Shown one piece after another: positions 26,284-36,155 of a DNA stretch of 64,000 bases. The notes below the pieces were generated by a model that saw only the letters and a list, made by a program, of their open reading frames with translations, was not told the DNA's origin and did no database searches. The position numbers were made by a program, and so were the translations under genes. The DNA comes from Pseudobutyrivibrio ruminis CF1b (lineage in GTDB: Bacteria > Bacillota > Clostridia > Lachnospirales > Lachnospiraceae): assembly GCF_000424005.1 (NCBI RefSeq), contig NZ_AUJB01000001.1, positions 62,001 through 126,000 of the forward strand, read 5' to 3'. Each line of letters begins with the position of its first letter. Position 1 is the first letter of the stretch.

Positions 26284-27501
26284 TTACACAGCGTATCCCT
26301 TTTCGAATCTATAGTGGCATACCATATCATTGCCATTTTCATCAATAACCTTAACTGTGTTATTAATTAATTCAATGTATTCTTCGTGATGTGCCAGGTC
26401 TGTGAAGAACATAATATATCCAAGTACCTGACGCATTCCTGCGTTATCTTCAACTACATCGCCAACATGTCTAAACTGCTGAATATTAAATTCCTGTGGT
26501 CTTGCCTGTAAAGTCTCAATGCCCTGAATCTCAACAATTTTTCCTGGGTTGAGCCAAAGCGCATAACTAAAGAGCTGGCCATTCATAGGTGCTGGCTGTG
26601 GATTAGTATTCTCACCAAGTGCATTATCAAGCATTACCTCACAAAGAAGCTTCTCTCCTGGGAACTTTCCACCTGGTAATCTGTAGTTCATCTCTAATAC
26701 AGCAATCTTCTCGCCATCTGTAATAGCCTGGATACCTGCTGCACCAGCCTTAATCTCTAATGCTGCAAAAAGTTTATCTATACCATCCTTTAACTTCTCG
26801 TTATATAATGCCATGTGCTTTGTTGGAGAAGCGCCAAATACACGACGATGAGCGTTATCCTTACATGCACAGTCATCACCTGCTGCATTTAAATGTGGCT
26901 TGCCATCTACAACTGCATAGATAAGACCAACCTGCTCACCTGCTACGAACTCTTCTACAACAACTTTCTTTGCGTCTGACTTCTCGTAAGCATCCTTGTA
27001 GCCTTCCTTAAGCTCTGCTTCATTATTGCAGATATGAAGACCAATACTAGAGCAGCCATCTGTTGGTTTTACAACAACAGGATACTCAATCTTTGCTAAA
27101 TCCTCAGCCTTAAACTCAATATCAAGAGCAAACTCCTTTGGTACAGGAAGGCCACACTCCTCACATACCTTCTTAAAAGAAATCTTGTCATTTGTAATAT
27201 CCCATGCCTTCTGATTTGCATAGAATGGAAGGCCTAATCTCTCGCAAAGATCCTTGTTTGCCTTAATACAAACTTCACTGGCTCCACAAAGGACAGCATT
27301 AACGCCCTCTTCTTTGCACTTTGCCTCAAGGGCATCTAAATCAAGTACACTGAGATTCCATGCCTCATCAGCCATAGCCTTTACTGGTGACTGCTCAACT
27401 GGAAGGTTGTCTGTAACAATTGTATAAACTCCTCTTTCCTTTGCGTACTTAATAAGTTCATCTACGTGACAGTTGTTTCCTAAAAATAATAATTTTTTCA
27501 T
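26284..27501 (-). CDS. ATP-grasp domain carboxylate ligase
   Basis: A 405-residue cytosolic protein. The N-terminal pre-ATP-grasp fold (KLLFLGNNCHVDELIKYA) is followed by the ATP-grasp domain: IEYPVVVKPTDGCSSIG, VVEEFVAGEQVGLIYAV and the metal-site block VLEMNYRLPGG. Such enzymes activate a carboxylate as an acyl phosphate and join it to an amine or thiol. In an O-antigen-type cluster with a DegT aminotransferase four genes upstream, one plausible role is adding an amino acid or small acid to an amino sugar; this is inference. It is the last gene of the central block, and no clear terminator follows it. Confidence 0.88.
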   Translation of the reverse strand: MKKLLFLGNNCHVDELIKYAKERGVYTIVTDNLPVEQSPVKAMADEAWNLSVLDLDALEAKCKEEGVNAVLCGASEVCIKANKDLCERLGLPFYANQKAWDITNDKISFKKVCEECGLPVPKEFALDIEFKAEDLAKIEYPVVVKPTDGCSSIGLHICNNEAELKEGYKDAYEKSDAKKVVVEEFVAGEQVGLIYAVVDGKPHLNAAGDDCACKDNAHRRVFGASPTKHMALYNEKLKDGIDKLFAALEIKAGAAGIQAITDGEKIAVLEMNYRLPGGKFPGEKLLCEVMLDNALGENTNPQPAPMNGQLFSYALWLNPGKIVEIQGIETLQARPQEFNIQQFRHVGDVVEDNAGMRQVLGYIMFFTDLAHHEEYIELINNTVKVIDENGNDMVCHYRFEKGYAV

Positions 27502-27534
27502 AACGTTTACCTTTCTGATTTAATCCCCTTACTA

Positions 27535-28506
27535 TTAATTCTTCCCTACTACTTTGCGAATTAATCTCTTAATCTGTCTCTTCCTGTGAATGCCTATTAA
27601 TTCTTTTTTATTATATGAATCCTCTACAAGCTGGTTGTAGATTTCACAATAATCCTCTTTTGAAAACTGGTTAGCTGAATCCTCAAGCTTATTAAGCTCA
27701 AAAACTCTTCTTGCGTCAAAATTCAGCTTAAGTCCCAGCACCTCAGCTGTGTGTTCCATATCTTTCATCCCCTGAAGATATTTAAGAACATTATTTTTAC
27801 TGTAAAAATCATTCTGTGATGACCATGAACCGCTTCCCTCTGTGATTACATAACGATATGCTGCAAGGTACTCACCAAGGTTATACATCTTTCCTACAGA
27901 AAGCATGCAAAGAACCTGTGAACGATCAATCATTTTGCTTACGTCAATCTTTGCTTCCATAAGCTTCTGCTGTAAAGCGCCGTAAGCGACTCTTCTATAC
28001 ATTGATGTAGCTGTCTGTCCTGGAAGGATGTAATCCTGGAACATCTCTACTGTATACTCTCCGCCTTCCTTCATGAAGCTGCTCCACTGCTCGCAGTCTT
28101 CCTGTCTGACACCATTGGCATCAACAATCTGACACAAGCCAAAGCAGGCAACATAATCAGGATGGGAATCAAGGAAATCTACCTGCTTTTGAAGTTTGTT
28201 TTCATCAAGCCAGTAGTCATCACCCTCGATAAATGCAATATATTCTCCTGTGGCACGCATCATGATATCCATGGTGTTGCCAGCCATTCCAAGATTCTTC
28301 TCTCTAAGAATTGGAACGATAATATCAGGATACTTTTCTGCGTATTCCTTAATGATTGCAGCGTTGCCATCTGTAGAACAGTCATCGCCTACAATTGCTT
28401 CAAATTCGAAATTTGTTTTTTGAGAAACAATGCTCTCAAGAGTCTTTCCGATATATTTTTCCTGGTTGTATGTAGCAACTACAATGCTAACCTTTTTGTT
28501 TCCCAT
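27535..28506 (-). CDS. Glycosyltransferase family 2
   Basis: A 323-residue GT-A enzyme. KVSIVVATYNQEKYIGKTLES opens the fold, AIVGDDCSTDGNAAI is the nucleotide-binding block, and YIAFIEGDDYWLDENKLQKQ is the metal motif of the type found in acceptor-processive capsule GT2 enzymes. It begins 4 bp after the WbqC-like gene and sits in the aminotransferase/acyltransferase sub-block, so it probably transfers the modified sugar made there. Confidence 0.92.
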   Translation of the reverse strand: MGNKKVSIVVATYNQEKYIGKTLESIVSQKTNFEFEAIVGDDCSTDGNAAIIKEYAEKYPDIIVPILREKNLGMAGNTMDIMMRATGEYIAFIEGDDYWLDENKLQKQVDFLDSHPDYVACFGLCQIVDANGVRQEDCEQWSSFMKEGGEYTVEMFQDYILPGQTATSMYRRVAYGALQQKLMEAKIDVSKMIDRSQVLCMLSVGKMYNLGEYLAAYRYVITEGSGSWSSQNDFYSKNNVLKYLQGMKDMEHTAEVLGLKLNFDARRVFELNKLEDSANQFSKEDYCEIYNQLVEDSYNKKELIGIHRKRQIKRLIRKVVGKN

Positions 28507-28510
28507 AAAA

Positions 28511-29263
28511 CTATTCCTCCACTAACTCTTCTGGACTCTCATAACCGTCCACGAGCTCGTACTGATTCAACAATTCCTCCATCTGCTCGTCATTACAGAA
28601 CATCATGGCATCAATAATCGATAAATTAGGAATAAAATCATCCTTAAACTGTTTGTATGAAATATCACTGTCTGTATGTACAAATTTTAATTCCAAACCA
28701 TTCGCTTTGAAGAAATCCTGGAAGTAAAGCTTTGTACCACCAATGGCATTAACATACTCTGTAGCACCAAGCTTCTTGCAGGTTGCTACTACGTAGTTCT
28801 CTCTCTTGTAGTCTCTATCGAGAGGAACATCCTTAGAAGCTCTTACGATTGGTGTTGTGATACCAAGCTCTTTTGCTGTAAGTTTAATAGCGTTCTCAAG
28901 GAATGCTGCAAGATTCTTTCCTTCTTCAGTAAGACCATATGTCAAAATTTTTTCTACCAAAGCATATACACGCTCAAAGTTTGGAGCATGTCTGTACTCA
29001 CACTGAAGAGTATGTAAAAGCTTATCCACTTCTTCCTGTGTAAGAGCTGTATCTAATTCACATATAAGCTTATTCTGAGAAGCCTTATGTACAGGGAGCT
29101 TGAAATACTGTGGCTCCATATTAATCTGAATCTTATTTCTGTTAATATAACCCTGCTTAATATAGTGTAAGTTATCCGCAATTACGTACTCATCAACTGC
29201 ATTTATCAACTGCCAATATCCAATATATGGGAAAAAATATGGCTGATTAATTCCTATCTTCAT
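28511..29263 (-). CDS. WbqC-like family protein
   Basis: A 250-residue cytosolic protein matching the WbqC-like family: start KIGINQPYFFPYIGYWQLIN, then ADNLHYIKQGYINRNKI and a C-terminal block SNxDxSYKQ-type segment around HTDSDISYKQFKDD. The family is common in O-antigen and capsule loci next to DegT aminotransferases, where it is thought to help acylate or amidate amino sugars, but its reaction is not settled. It lies between a membrane acyltransferase and a GT2. Confidence 0.88.
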   Translation of the reverse strand: MKIGINQPYFFPYIGYWQLINAVDEYVIADNLHYIKQGYINRNKIQINMEPQYFKLPVHKASQNKLICELDTALTQEEVDKLLHTLQCEYRHAPNFERVYALVEKILTYGLTEEGKNLAAFLENAIKLTAKELGITTPIVRASKDVPLDRDYKRENYVVATCKKLGATEYVNAIGGTKLYFQDFFKANGLELKFVHTDSDISYKQFKDDFIPNLSIIDAMMFCNDEQMEELLNQYELVDGYESPEELVEE

Positions 29264-29278
29264 TTCTAATACCTCTTT

Positions 29279-30229
29279 TTACTTCTTATTTTCATTAACT
29301 CTTTTTCTGATAGCAATTACACCTTCGTGTACTGCCACAGAAAGCCCCAGTGTTGATACTGCTGATAGTATTAATACAATGGAGTTTCTATAAATAACCT
29401 TGTTAAACAAGATTATAAACATTTGATGGAACATAAATATCTCCCATGTGTAATTCCCAATAAAATGGAAGATATTCGATTTTATATTTAATCTCATCAT
29501 CAACAAGACAACAATGAGACATCCAACAAACGAAAATACTGTTATAGCCAAATCATAGTACCTGTAATTGATTCCAAAATACCCTGATGGAATTGCAAGA
29601 ACTATTAAAGCTATTAAACACAATGCATATTTAACATTACTTTCAAAGAATGTTATTGCCTGATTCTTATATATTGCAAATGCAGCACCTACAAAGTAAG
29701 TAAGAATATCATCGAACCAGTAGTTTGGTGCGCCAATAACAATCAGGAAAACAAAATACAAAAAGTTTCCGAATGTAATGAACGCTAATCTGTGTATATC
29801 TTTCTTGAATATGATGAAAGCCAAATCCGTAAATACGAAGAAGGCTAACAGTCCGCCAAGAAAGTTATTAAATAGAATTGAAAAAATCATTACTGGCAAA
29901 TATAAACGCCAGGCTCTTCCTATCCATAATTTTTTCAAATCAATTTTTTCCATTTTTGAATGTCCAAGATATGTTGTATATCCCGACAGGAAAAAGAAAA
30001 ATGTGATACATGGCTGCCCTATTCGATATGCATATTCAGTAAGTGTCTCAGGCGCACATATCTGAGAAAAATGATGAAAGAAAACAATCAATATCATGAT
30101 TCCCTTCATGGTTGTGGTCTGCCGTTTTTTGAAAAATTCATCAGCAAATTCACCAGCTTTATACGGATGCGCTAAAGCAATAATTGAGCTTAATGGATAT
30201 AACGCTAAAGCAATTAAATCGGTAAGCAT
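29279..30229 (-). CDS. Membrane acyltransferase, acyltransferase-3 family
   Basis: A 316-residue integral membrane protein with 8-9 hydrophobic segments. The family His is in GIMILIVFFHHFSQI, and CITFFFFLSGYTTYLG follows as the second block, as in OafA-like O-acetyltransferases. Its ATG overlaps the stop of the aminotransferase gene by one base, so the two are tightly linked. It probably acylates a sugar of the repeat unit during or after assembly. Confidence 0.88.
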   Translation of the reverse strand: MLTDLIALALYPLSSIIALAHPYKAGEFADEFFKKRQTTTMKGIMILIVFFHHFSQICAPETLTEYAYRIGQPCITFFFFLSGYTTYLGHSKMEKIDLKKLWIGRAWRLYLPVMIFSILFNNFLGGLLAFFVFTDLAFIIFKKDIHRLAFITFGNFLYFVFLIVIGAPNYWFDDILTYFVGAAFAIYKNQAITFFESNVKYALCLIALIVLAIPSGYFGINYRYYDLAITVFSFVGCLIVVLLMMRLNIKSNIFHFIGNYTWEIFMFHQMFIILFNKVIYRNSIVLILSAVSTLGLSVAVHEGVIAIRKRVNENKK

Positions 30230-31338
30230 TATCTTGTCCCCCTGATAATATCACAAATACGCTTTACATCTTCTATATCCAAATCAGTGTAAAGTGGCAA
30301 TGTTAATACCTGCTTAGACATTTTCTCGGCTACCGGTACATCTGCTTTATATCCACTATCTTTATAGCAATTAAACTGACTTGTTAATGGGTAGAAATAC
30401 TTTCTTGGATGAATTCCATATTTCAATAACTCATCAGTAAGTTCATCACGGTTCATACCATACTCATCCGCATTTACGAATATTGGCATGTATGTATAAT
30501 TGAGTTCAACTGCCTTCTCATCATATTCAAGAAGCTTAATGCCCGGAATATCAGCAAGTGCTTCTCTGTAATAATCGAAAAGTACCTTTCTCTTTTGTCT
30601 GTTCTCTTCGAAATGCTTAAGATTGCAGAGGCCCATGATTGCTTCAAACTCGTTCATCTTAGCATTGGCACCAACGAATTCCACATTTTCCTCGTTCATA
30701 ATACCGAAATTATGAAGCTGATAAATTCGTGTCATGATATCCATATCATGAATAGCAGCACAACCGCCTTCTATTGTGTTAAATGCTTTTGTGGCATGGA
30801 AACTGAACATTGAAGCATCGCCGGCCTTGGCGATATTTTCACCATTTACAGTTTCTCCAAAAGCATGAGCGGCATCGTAAATAACCTTAAGATTATGCTT
30901 CTTTGCTATTTTCTCAATACCCTCAATATCGCAAGGCATACCATAAACATGAACTGGTACGATTGCTGTTGTTTTATCTGTGATAAGTGACTCAATCTTA
31001 TCTACATCGATTGTACAATCACTTTCTTTTATGTCACAAAAAACAGGGGTACAACCATTTCTCACGACAGCATGAGTAGTAGATGCAAATGTGAATGGGG
31101 TGGTAATCACTTCGCCTGAAAGCTCCATTGCCTGAAGAATCATCTCCAGCGCCATATGGCCATTGCATAAAGTAATACAATATTCCACATCCATTATGTC
31201 CTTGAGTTTGTATATAAACTCTCTTGTGTACTTACCTAAATTTGTAAGATTATGGGTTTCCCAAATATCTTTAAGATAGGCTTCAAACTCCTCAAATGGT
31301 GGCAACACCGGTTTTGTAACATAGATTTCCTTATTCAT
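30229..31338 (-). CDS. DegT/DnrJ/EryC1/StrS family PLP sugar aminotransferase
   Basis: A 369-residue PLP enzyme that aminates a keto-sugar nucleotide. TPFTFASTTHAVVRNG and PVHVYGMPCD are family blocks; the Schiff-base lysine lies in FSFHATKAFNTIEGG; GVHPRKYFYP-type sequence appears as YGIHPRKYFYPLTSQF. The likely product is a 4-amino- or 3-amino-dideoxy sugar nucleotide. The dehydratase that would supply the keto-sugar is not in this window. It leads directly into an acyltransferase, WbqC-like protein, GT2 and ATP-grasp gene: together a plausible amino-sugar making and decorating module. Confidence 0.93.
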   Translation of the reverse strand: MNKEIYVTKPVLPPFEEFEAYLKDIWETHNLTNLGKYTREFIYKLKDIMDVEYCITLCNGHMALEMILQAMELSGEVITTPFTFASTTHAVVRNGCTPVFCDIKESDCTIDVDKIESLITDKTTAIVPVHVYGMPCDIEGIEKIAKKHNLKVIYDAAHAFGETVNGENIAKAGDASMFSFHATKAFNTIEGGCAAIHDMDIMTRIYQLHNFGIMNEENVEFVGANAKMNEFEAIMGLCNLKHFEENRQKRKVLFDYYREALADIPGIKLLEYDEKAVELNYTYMPIFVNADEYGMNRDELTDELLKYGIHPRKYFYPLTSQFNCYKDSGYKADVPVAEKMSKQVLTLPLYTDLDIEDVKRICDIIRGTR

Positions 31339-31368
31339 AACACTACCTTTTTTCTTAACTATATTCCC

Positions 31369-33135
31369 TTAAAAATCATTCATAAGCTGCTGTATCTCAG
31401 CTTCATTAATAACATTAACCTTAGTATCACTAATTCTGTAAACTCTGTCACAGGCAGACAACACGCTAGGTCTGTGTGTAGTAAGAATGCAAGTACGCTT
31501 TGTATCCTTCTTCATAAGATTGCTAAGTACTTTTCTCTCTGTAGCAACATCAAGTGCTGAAGTTGCCTCGTCCATAAGAAGAATTGGTGTCTTTCTAAGG
31601 ATTGCTCGTGCGATGGCAAGTCTCTGATTCTGTCCCTCTGAAAAACCGACTCCGCTTTCGCCGATATTATGGTAAATACCATCAGGAAGTTTCTTAACAA
31701 AATCGTAGGCACATGCCTGCTGTAATGCATCGATGATTTCTTCATCAGTGGCATCTGGAGCAATGAGCTGCATATTCTCTTTGATAGTTCCCGAAAGCAT
31801 TGTGTTTCCCTGTGGCACATATGCTATAAGGGATCTTGTTTCTGTAGAGAATGAATATTTTTCTCCATTTTCTACAGGAAGCTGTGCATATACATCTCCT
31901 GAACCTGCCTTCAAAATTCCAAGAAGAATACGAAGCATTGTTGTCTTTCCTTCACCGGAAGGACCTACAAGAGCAATTATCTCTCCAGGATTAGCTTCAA
32001 GATTTACATTATCGAAAATCTGACGTCCTGTTTTATATGCAAAGCTCATGTTATCAACGTGAACTGCTACACCATTTTTATATGTCTGAACTGCGAACTT
32101 CTCATATTCTGCAGTCTCAACAAGCTTCTCATTGTGAATGTTGATAATTTCTCTAACTCGCTCAATTGCAACTGTAAGCTGAATAGACACTGGAATCTGC
32201 TGTAAGATTGCCTTTCCAGCAACAGCAATTCTGTATGCCATCATGATTACAACTGTAAGAGCACCGAATGTCATAGCTCCAGAATCCACTCTGTAGAATG
32301 CCCAGCCGATACAGATAATTCCTGAGAAAATACCTGCAAGATAAGTAACTATCCAAGACATAAGTGAGAATAAGTTGGATTTCATGTCAGCCTTATATCT
32401 GTCTGCTTCCAACTGCTGTATTCTGTCATAAAACTCATCCGCCAAACCAAAGGCCTTGACAGCTTGAATATTATGGAATGACTCCTTGTTGTATGCTACC
32501 TCTCTACTCTCAATCTGACGAATCTCTGCCTGAGAATCATAAATCTTTCTCATGAAGATTCTTGATGAGAACACAATAATTGGAGCAATTACTACAACAA
32601 CAAGTATCATGCTGGCGTCATTCATAAGAATAACTGCCAGTGAAACGATCACCATAAGTGACTGTGTGATGATTGTTGTAAGGAAAGTTGTAACATTCTG
32701 CGAAATAGTCTTTGAATCGTTAGACATTCTGGAAATCAAATCTCCTGAATGGAACGCTGTAAGCTCTTCCCAATCTGCCTTTAAAACTTTATTGAAGACC
32801 TTCTTAACCATATCAGCCTGCATAGTATTGTAATTCCATGCTGCCAATCTGTTTGAAGAAATGCTGAGAAAAGCGTTTGCAATGAACAACCCAATATAAA
32901 GTAGTCCCATTGCTATTACTTTTTCAGTGTCTTTTTCAATGGCAAAATCTACAATGTTTCCAATCTTATAAGTGATGAAGAAATCAACTCCAAGACGTAA
33001 AATCTCAGTGAATGCATAAAGGAGAATTCTTCCCATGTACATCTTATAAAATGAGAAAGCCCATTTTAAATTTTGATAAAGTCTTATGATTATGCCGTCT
33101 TTGTAATTCAATACTTTGTTTTTGTACTTACCCAA
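31369..33135 (-). CDS. ABC exporter, fused membrane and ATPase domains
   Basis: A 588-residue half-transporter. Six membrane helices occupy residues ~30-310. The ATPase domain follows with Walker A LVGPSGEGKTTMLRIL, a signature SGVGFSEGQNQRLAIARAIL (FSEGQ in place of LSGGQ) and Walker B ILLMDEATSALD. This is the MsbA/PglK-like export type, which can flip lipid-linked oligosaccharides. The start is a TTG at 33135 with GGAG 6-7 nt upstream; no better ATG lies nearby. It sits amid glycosyltransferases, while the window also encodes a Wzx flippase, so either the two carry different substrates or one locus makes two glycans. Confidence 0.9.
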   Translation of the reverse strand: MGKYKNKVLNYKDGIIIRLYQNLKWAFSFYKMYMGRILLYAFTEILRLGVDFFITYKIGNIVDFAIEKDTEKVIAMGLLYIGLFIANAFLSISSNRLAAWNYNTMQADMVKKVFNKVLKADWEELTAFHSGDLISRMSNDSKTISQNVTTFLTTIITQSLMVIVSLAVILMNDASMILVVVVIAPIIVFSSRIFMRKIYDSQAEIRQIESREVAYNKESFHNIQAVKAFGLADEFYDRIQQLEADRYKADMKSNLFSLMSWIVTYLAGIFSGIICIGWAFYRVDSGAMTFGALTVVIMMAYRIAVAGKAILQQIPVSIQLTVAIERVREIINIHNEKLVETAEYEKFAVQTYKNGVAVHVDNMSFAYKTGRQIFDNVNLEANPGEIIALVGPSGEGKTTMLRILLGILKAGSGDVYAQLPVENGEKYSFSTETRSLIAYVPQGNTMLSGTIKENMQLIAPDATDEEIIDALQQACAYDFVKKLPDGIYHNIGESGVGFSEGQNQRLAIARAILRKTPILLMDEATSALDVATERKVLSNLMKKDTKRTCILTTHRPSVLSACDRVYRISDTKVNVINEAEIQQLMNDF

Positions 33136-33170
33136 AACTTACTCCATTCTCTGCTAATTAATTCTGTGTT

Positions 33171-34073
33171 TTATTGTAAACCTATGTGTTTTTCCAATGC
33201 TTCTACAAGCTTTGGCTGTCTGCTATAGGATATCTTCCTGGCAAAAAAAGCATCTGCTTCTAATAGCTCCGGCAGATCCTCATACACAAATTCGTATGGA
33301 CCGCCTCTATTCCAGTCAATCAATCGCTTGATATCATTTGCGATTTTATTCTTATATGATGAATTGTATGCAAGTGTCGCTAAAAATATTTCATCAGGAG
33401 TAGCCGAAAATCTGGCCATCCTCATTATTTTTCTTTCTTTTGATAATGCAAACCTTGCAAAACTATCTGTTATGGTAACCCAATTGTCACCTTTAACAAA
33501 TGTGATATCAGGATATCGCTTTCTTCGATCAACACCTTTGGATTCCTGCCTGGCCAACAGCTTTTTATTAAACACATCCAGATGATACCTGAATTTAGAT
33601 TTAAGCTTGTTGCCATGAGCATCCCATCGGCCCAACCATCTCATAAACGGATAGTAATATCTAATTTTATATATAAAATCATCACCACCCTCACCTGGGA
33701 AATGATAATTCAGATATTCTAAATCTTTATCTTCAAAATAGGCGTGTATTTCATCCTGGGATTTAAGTGGAAAATCAATACCAGATAAGAAATGATAATA
33801 ACGGTAGTGCCCATTACCTGTCGATGCTTTTAATAAGTTGAGTTCACACTGGACAAAACTTTTGTCGCCCCAAAATACTTTTATTCTAGGTACGAAAAAC
33901 AAGCCTGCTTTTTTCACCCATGTTTTTATTTCGTTGAAATCAACAAGCCTGGTCTTTTTATCTATATGTAAATAAATATCATTTCTCTCATCATCAATGG
34001 CCTGCATTAGATGTTTTAATGATTGGAAATCATTATGAGCCATGATGAGATATGCATGTTTATTTTCCAACAC
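33171..34073 (-). CDS. GT14-like (core-2/I-branching) glycosyltransferase
   Basis: A 300-residue enzyme similar to the beta-1,6-N-acetylglucosaminyltransferase (core-2/I-branching, GT14) family: HAYLIMAHNDFQSLKHLM at the start, IYLHIDKKT, HYRYYHFLSGIDFPLKSQDE, and the C-terminal ATPDEIFLATLAYNS. In bacteria such genes occur in capsule loci and often add branch sugars such as xylose or GlcNAc. The start is GTG (34073) or the TTG directly after it, both fed by AGAGGAG. The next gene downstream is the ABC exporter. Confidence 0.88.
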   Translation of the reverse strand: MLENKHAYLIMAHNDFQSLKHLMQAIDDERNDIYLHIDKKTRLVDFNEIKTWVKKAGLFFVPRIKVFWGDKSFVQCELNLLKASTGNGHYRYYHFLSGIDFPLKSQDEIHAYFEDKDLEYLNYHFPGEGGDDFIYKIRYYYPFMRWLGRWDAHGNKLKSKFRYHLDVFNKKLLARQESKGVDRRKRYPDITFVKGDNWVTITDSFARFALSKERKIMRMARFSATPDEIFLATLAYNSSYKNKIANDIKRLIDWNRGGPYEFVYEDLPELLEADAFFARKISYSRQPKLVEALEKHIGLQ

Positions 34074-34082
34074 TATTCTCCT

Positions 34083-35168
34083 CTAGGATAAACGCCACTC
34101 TCTTAGGGTATCCCGTTTTCGCAATCTGCGATACATATTATACATTTCCAAATATATAATATTTAATTTTCTCCCATTTAAATATGAATCAATATATAAT
34201 CCATACTTGTAATAAAGCATCGCCAGGTCAGGTCGAAAGATCTTCCCGAATTCCGACTTATGCTTTAAGGACTCTGATAAATATTCTTCAAAATATTTAT
34301 CATTTACTTCCTTTATCATTTGTAATGACTCCTCTGCGGTATGTTTCCAACACCCCAGCAGCATTAGCTTATAAAATAACTGATAAAAGTCGTCCTTTGT
34401 CTTTCCGCTAAAAACATTTTTAAATGTTGGCTCAATACCCTTCACAAGAGTCAGACGTTCTTCAAAATTAGTCTTAAGAGACTTGGCATTCTCCATTGCG
34501 GTATTGGACCTGATTATGTAATTGTAAATTCTATCTTCAATGCAAACAATTGAGTCCGCATAAAAGCCATAACATATATTAAAGGCTAAGTCTTCACCTA
34601 TTCGGCACTTATCATTAAATCTAAGGTTATATTCTTTTATTATTGATGCTTTGAAGAGCTTAAAGCAAACCTCATATCCAACTCGGTATTCTAAAAGATT
34701 ATCCCTTATAAATTTAAGACGAGACTCTTCTGTGTCAGTGACGTAAATGCCTTTTATGAAATCAAATACCTCTAGCTGATTGCCATTATCGTCAATACGA
34801 TTATACTGACAGTTGACCCAGCTGGCATTTGTTGTTTCTATTGCATTAACCAGCTTATGTGTGGCTTCTTCGCAGATGTAATCATCTGAATCCACAAACT
34901 GGATGTAATAGCCATTGGCCTGGTCCAATGCAAAATTCCTTGTAGCAGAAACTCCCGAATTATCTCTTCTAAAAGCTCTTACTCTGGAATCTCGATTACT
35001 AAATTCTTCAATATGGGACCATGTGTCATCTGAAGATCCATCATCAACCACAATAACCTCAATATTCTTATAGGTCTGGTCCAATACTGATTCTAAGCAT
35101 TTATCTATGTAGTTTTCAACATTGTATGCTGGAATAATAATAGATACCAGCTTATCAACATTATTCAT
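34083..35168 (-). CDS. Glycosyltransferase family 2
   Basis: A 361-residue GT-A enzyme: LVSIIIPAYNVENYIDKCLES, VIVVDDGSSDDTW, YIQFVDSDDYICE for the metal site, and CRIGEDLAFNICYGF as the acceptor-side block with its conserved E-D. The long basic C-terminal tail (MYNMYRRLRKRD) may touch the membrane. It starts 20 bp after the neighbouring GT2 and ends 9 bp before the GT14 gene, so the three are one transcript. Confidence 0.93.
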   Translation of the reverse strand: MNNVDKLVSIIIPAYNVENYIDKCLESVLDQTYKNIEVIVVDDGSSDDTWSHIEEFSNRDSRVRAFRRDNSGVSATRNFALDQANGYYIQFVDSDDYICEEATHKLVNAIETTNASWVNCQYNRIDDNGNQLEVFDFIKGIYVTDTEESRLKFIRDNLLEYRVGYEVCFKLFKASIIKEYNLRFNDKCRIGEDLAFNICYGFYADSIVCIEDRIYNYIIRSNTAMENAKSLKTNFEERLTLVKGIEPTFKNVFSGKTKDDFYQLFYKLMLLGCWKHTAEESLQMIKEVNDKYFEEYLSESLKHKSEFGKIFRPDLAMLYYKYGLYIDSYLNGRKLNIIYLEMYNMYRRLRKRDTLREWRLS

Positions 35169-35188
35169 AACTTAGATTATTTCCCCGA

Positions 35189-36154
35189 TTAAAACTTCAC
35201 AAATTTCTTACAAAACAGTCCTGGTGTCACGGTAAACACTTTATATTTTAATCTCTGTTTATCTGTTAACAACCACTGATATTCATTAAAAATAGCATCG
35301 TATTTTTTCTTTACAGCATTCTGCATAGAAGGATTTCCATTTCTATAGAAATCTGCGAGCTTTAACAAAGCCCATTTTAATGTAATAGCTGCAAATTCTT
35401 TGTCGTCATCTTCGTCCTCAAGAACACTTTTAATTCTCTCAACATAGGCATCTATTCCATGAAGATGACGTATATCATTATTATTATTTTTACCTGTGAT
35501 ACTTTCTTCGTTATTACGATAAACGTAGCTCTTTACTGGAACAAAAGTAACCTTGTTAACCATCTTTAGCAGCTTGTTTATCATAAACTCGTCTTCGTGT
35601 AATTTTCCTTTTTCAAAACGAAGTTCGTTAAATAACTCCCTTTTGTACATTTTATTCCATGATACAACCATCAACACATATTCACGTGCGATAGGATTTG
35701 TAAGCCATGCTCTACACTCCTTGGCTGTAAACTGAATTACTCTATCAAGTGGCTTTTCTGGCTCTGCAAGCTTGGCAGATATAATATCACAAATAGCAAT
35801 ATCTGCATCTGTTTTGCTCATAGTAATCATGAATGCTTCAAGATAGTTTTCTTTAACAAAATCATCTGAATCTATAAAACAAACATAATCACCTTTAGCC
35901 TGATCAAGTCCAGAATTTCTAGCTGCGGATAATCCGCCGTTTGACTGATGGATGACCTTGATTCTGGAATCCTTTTTGTACCATTCATCACAAATAGCTC
36001 CACTGGAATCCTTTGACCCATCATCAACCAAAATCAACTCAAAGTTGCTGTATGTCTGATTGATAATAGAGGTGACACACTGGTCAAGAAAACTCTCCAC
36101 ATTGTAAACTGGCACAATGACCGATATTAATTTATTCTGTGTACCATTTTCCAA
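35189..36154 (-). CDS. Glycosyltransferase family 2
   Basis: A 321-residue GT-A enzyme with LISVIVPVYNVESFLDQCVT, LILVDDGSKDSSG, NGGLSAARNSGLDQAKG and YVCFIDSDDFVKE; KGKLHEDEFMINKLL supplies the acceptor-side acidic pair. Its N-terminal 110 residues are close to the GT2 domain of the GT4-GT2 fusion at 38943-41042, so the two are probably related by duplication. It begins one base after the stop of the GT32-like gene. Confidence 0.93.
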   Translation of the reverse strand: MENGTQNKLISVIVPVYNVESFLDQCVTSIINQTYSNFELILVDDGSKDSSGAICDEWYKKDSRIKVIHQSNGGLSAARNSGLDQAKGDYVCFIDSDDFVKENYLEAFMITMSKTDADIAICDIISAKLAEPEKPLDRVIQFTAKECRAWLTNPIAREYVLMVVSWNKMYKRELFNELRFEKGKLHEDEFMINKLLKMVNKVTFVPVKSYVYRNNEESITGKNNNNDIRHLHGIDAYVERIKSVLEDEDDDKEFAAITLKWALLKLADFYRNGNPSMQNAVKKKYDAIFNEYQWLLTDKQRLKYKVFTVTPGLFCKKFVKF

Positions 36155-36155
36155 C

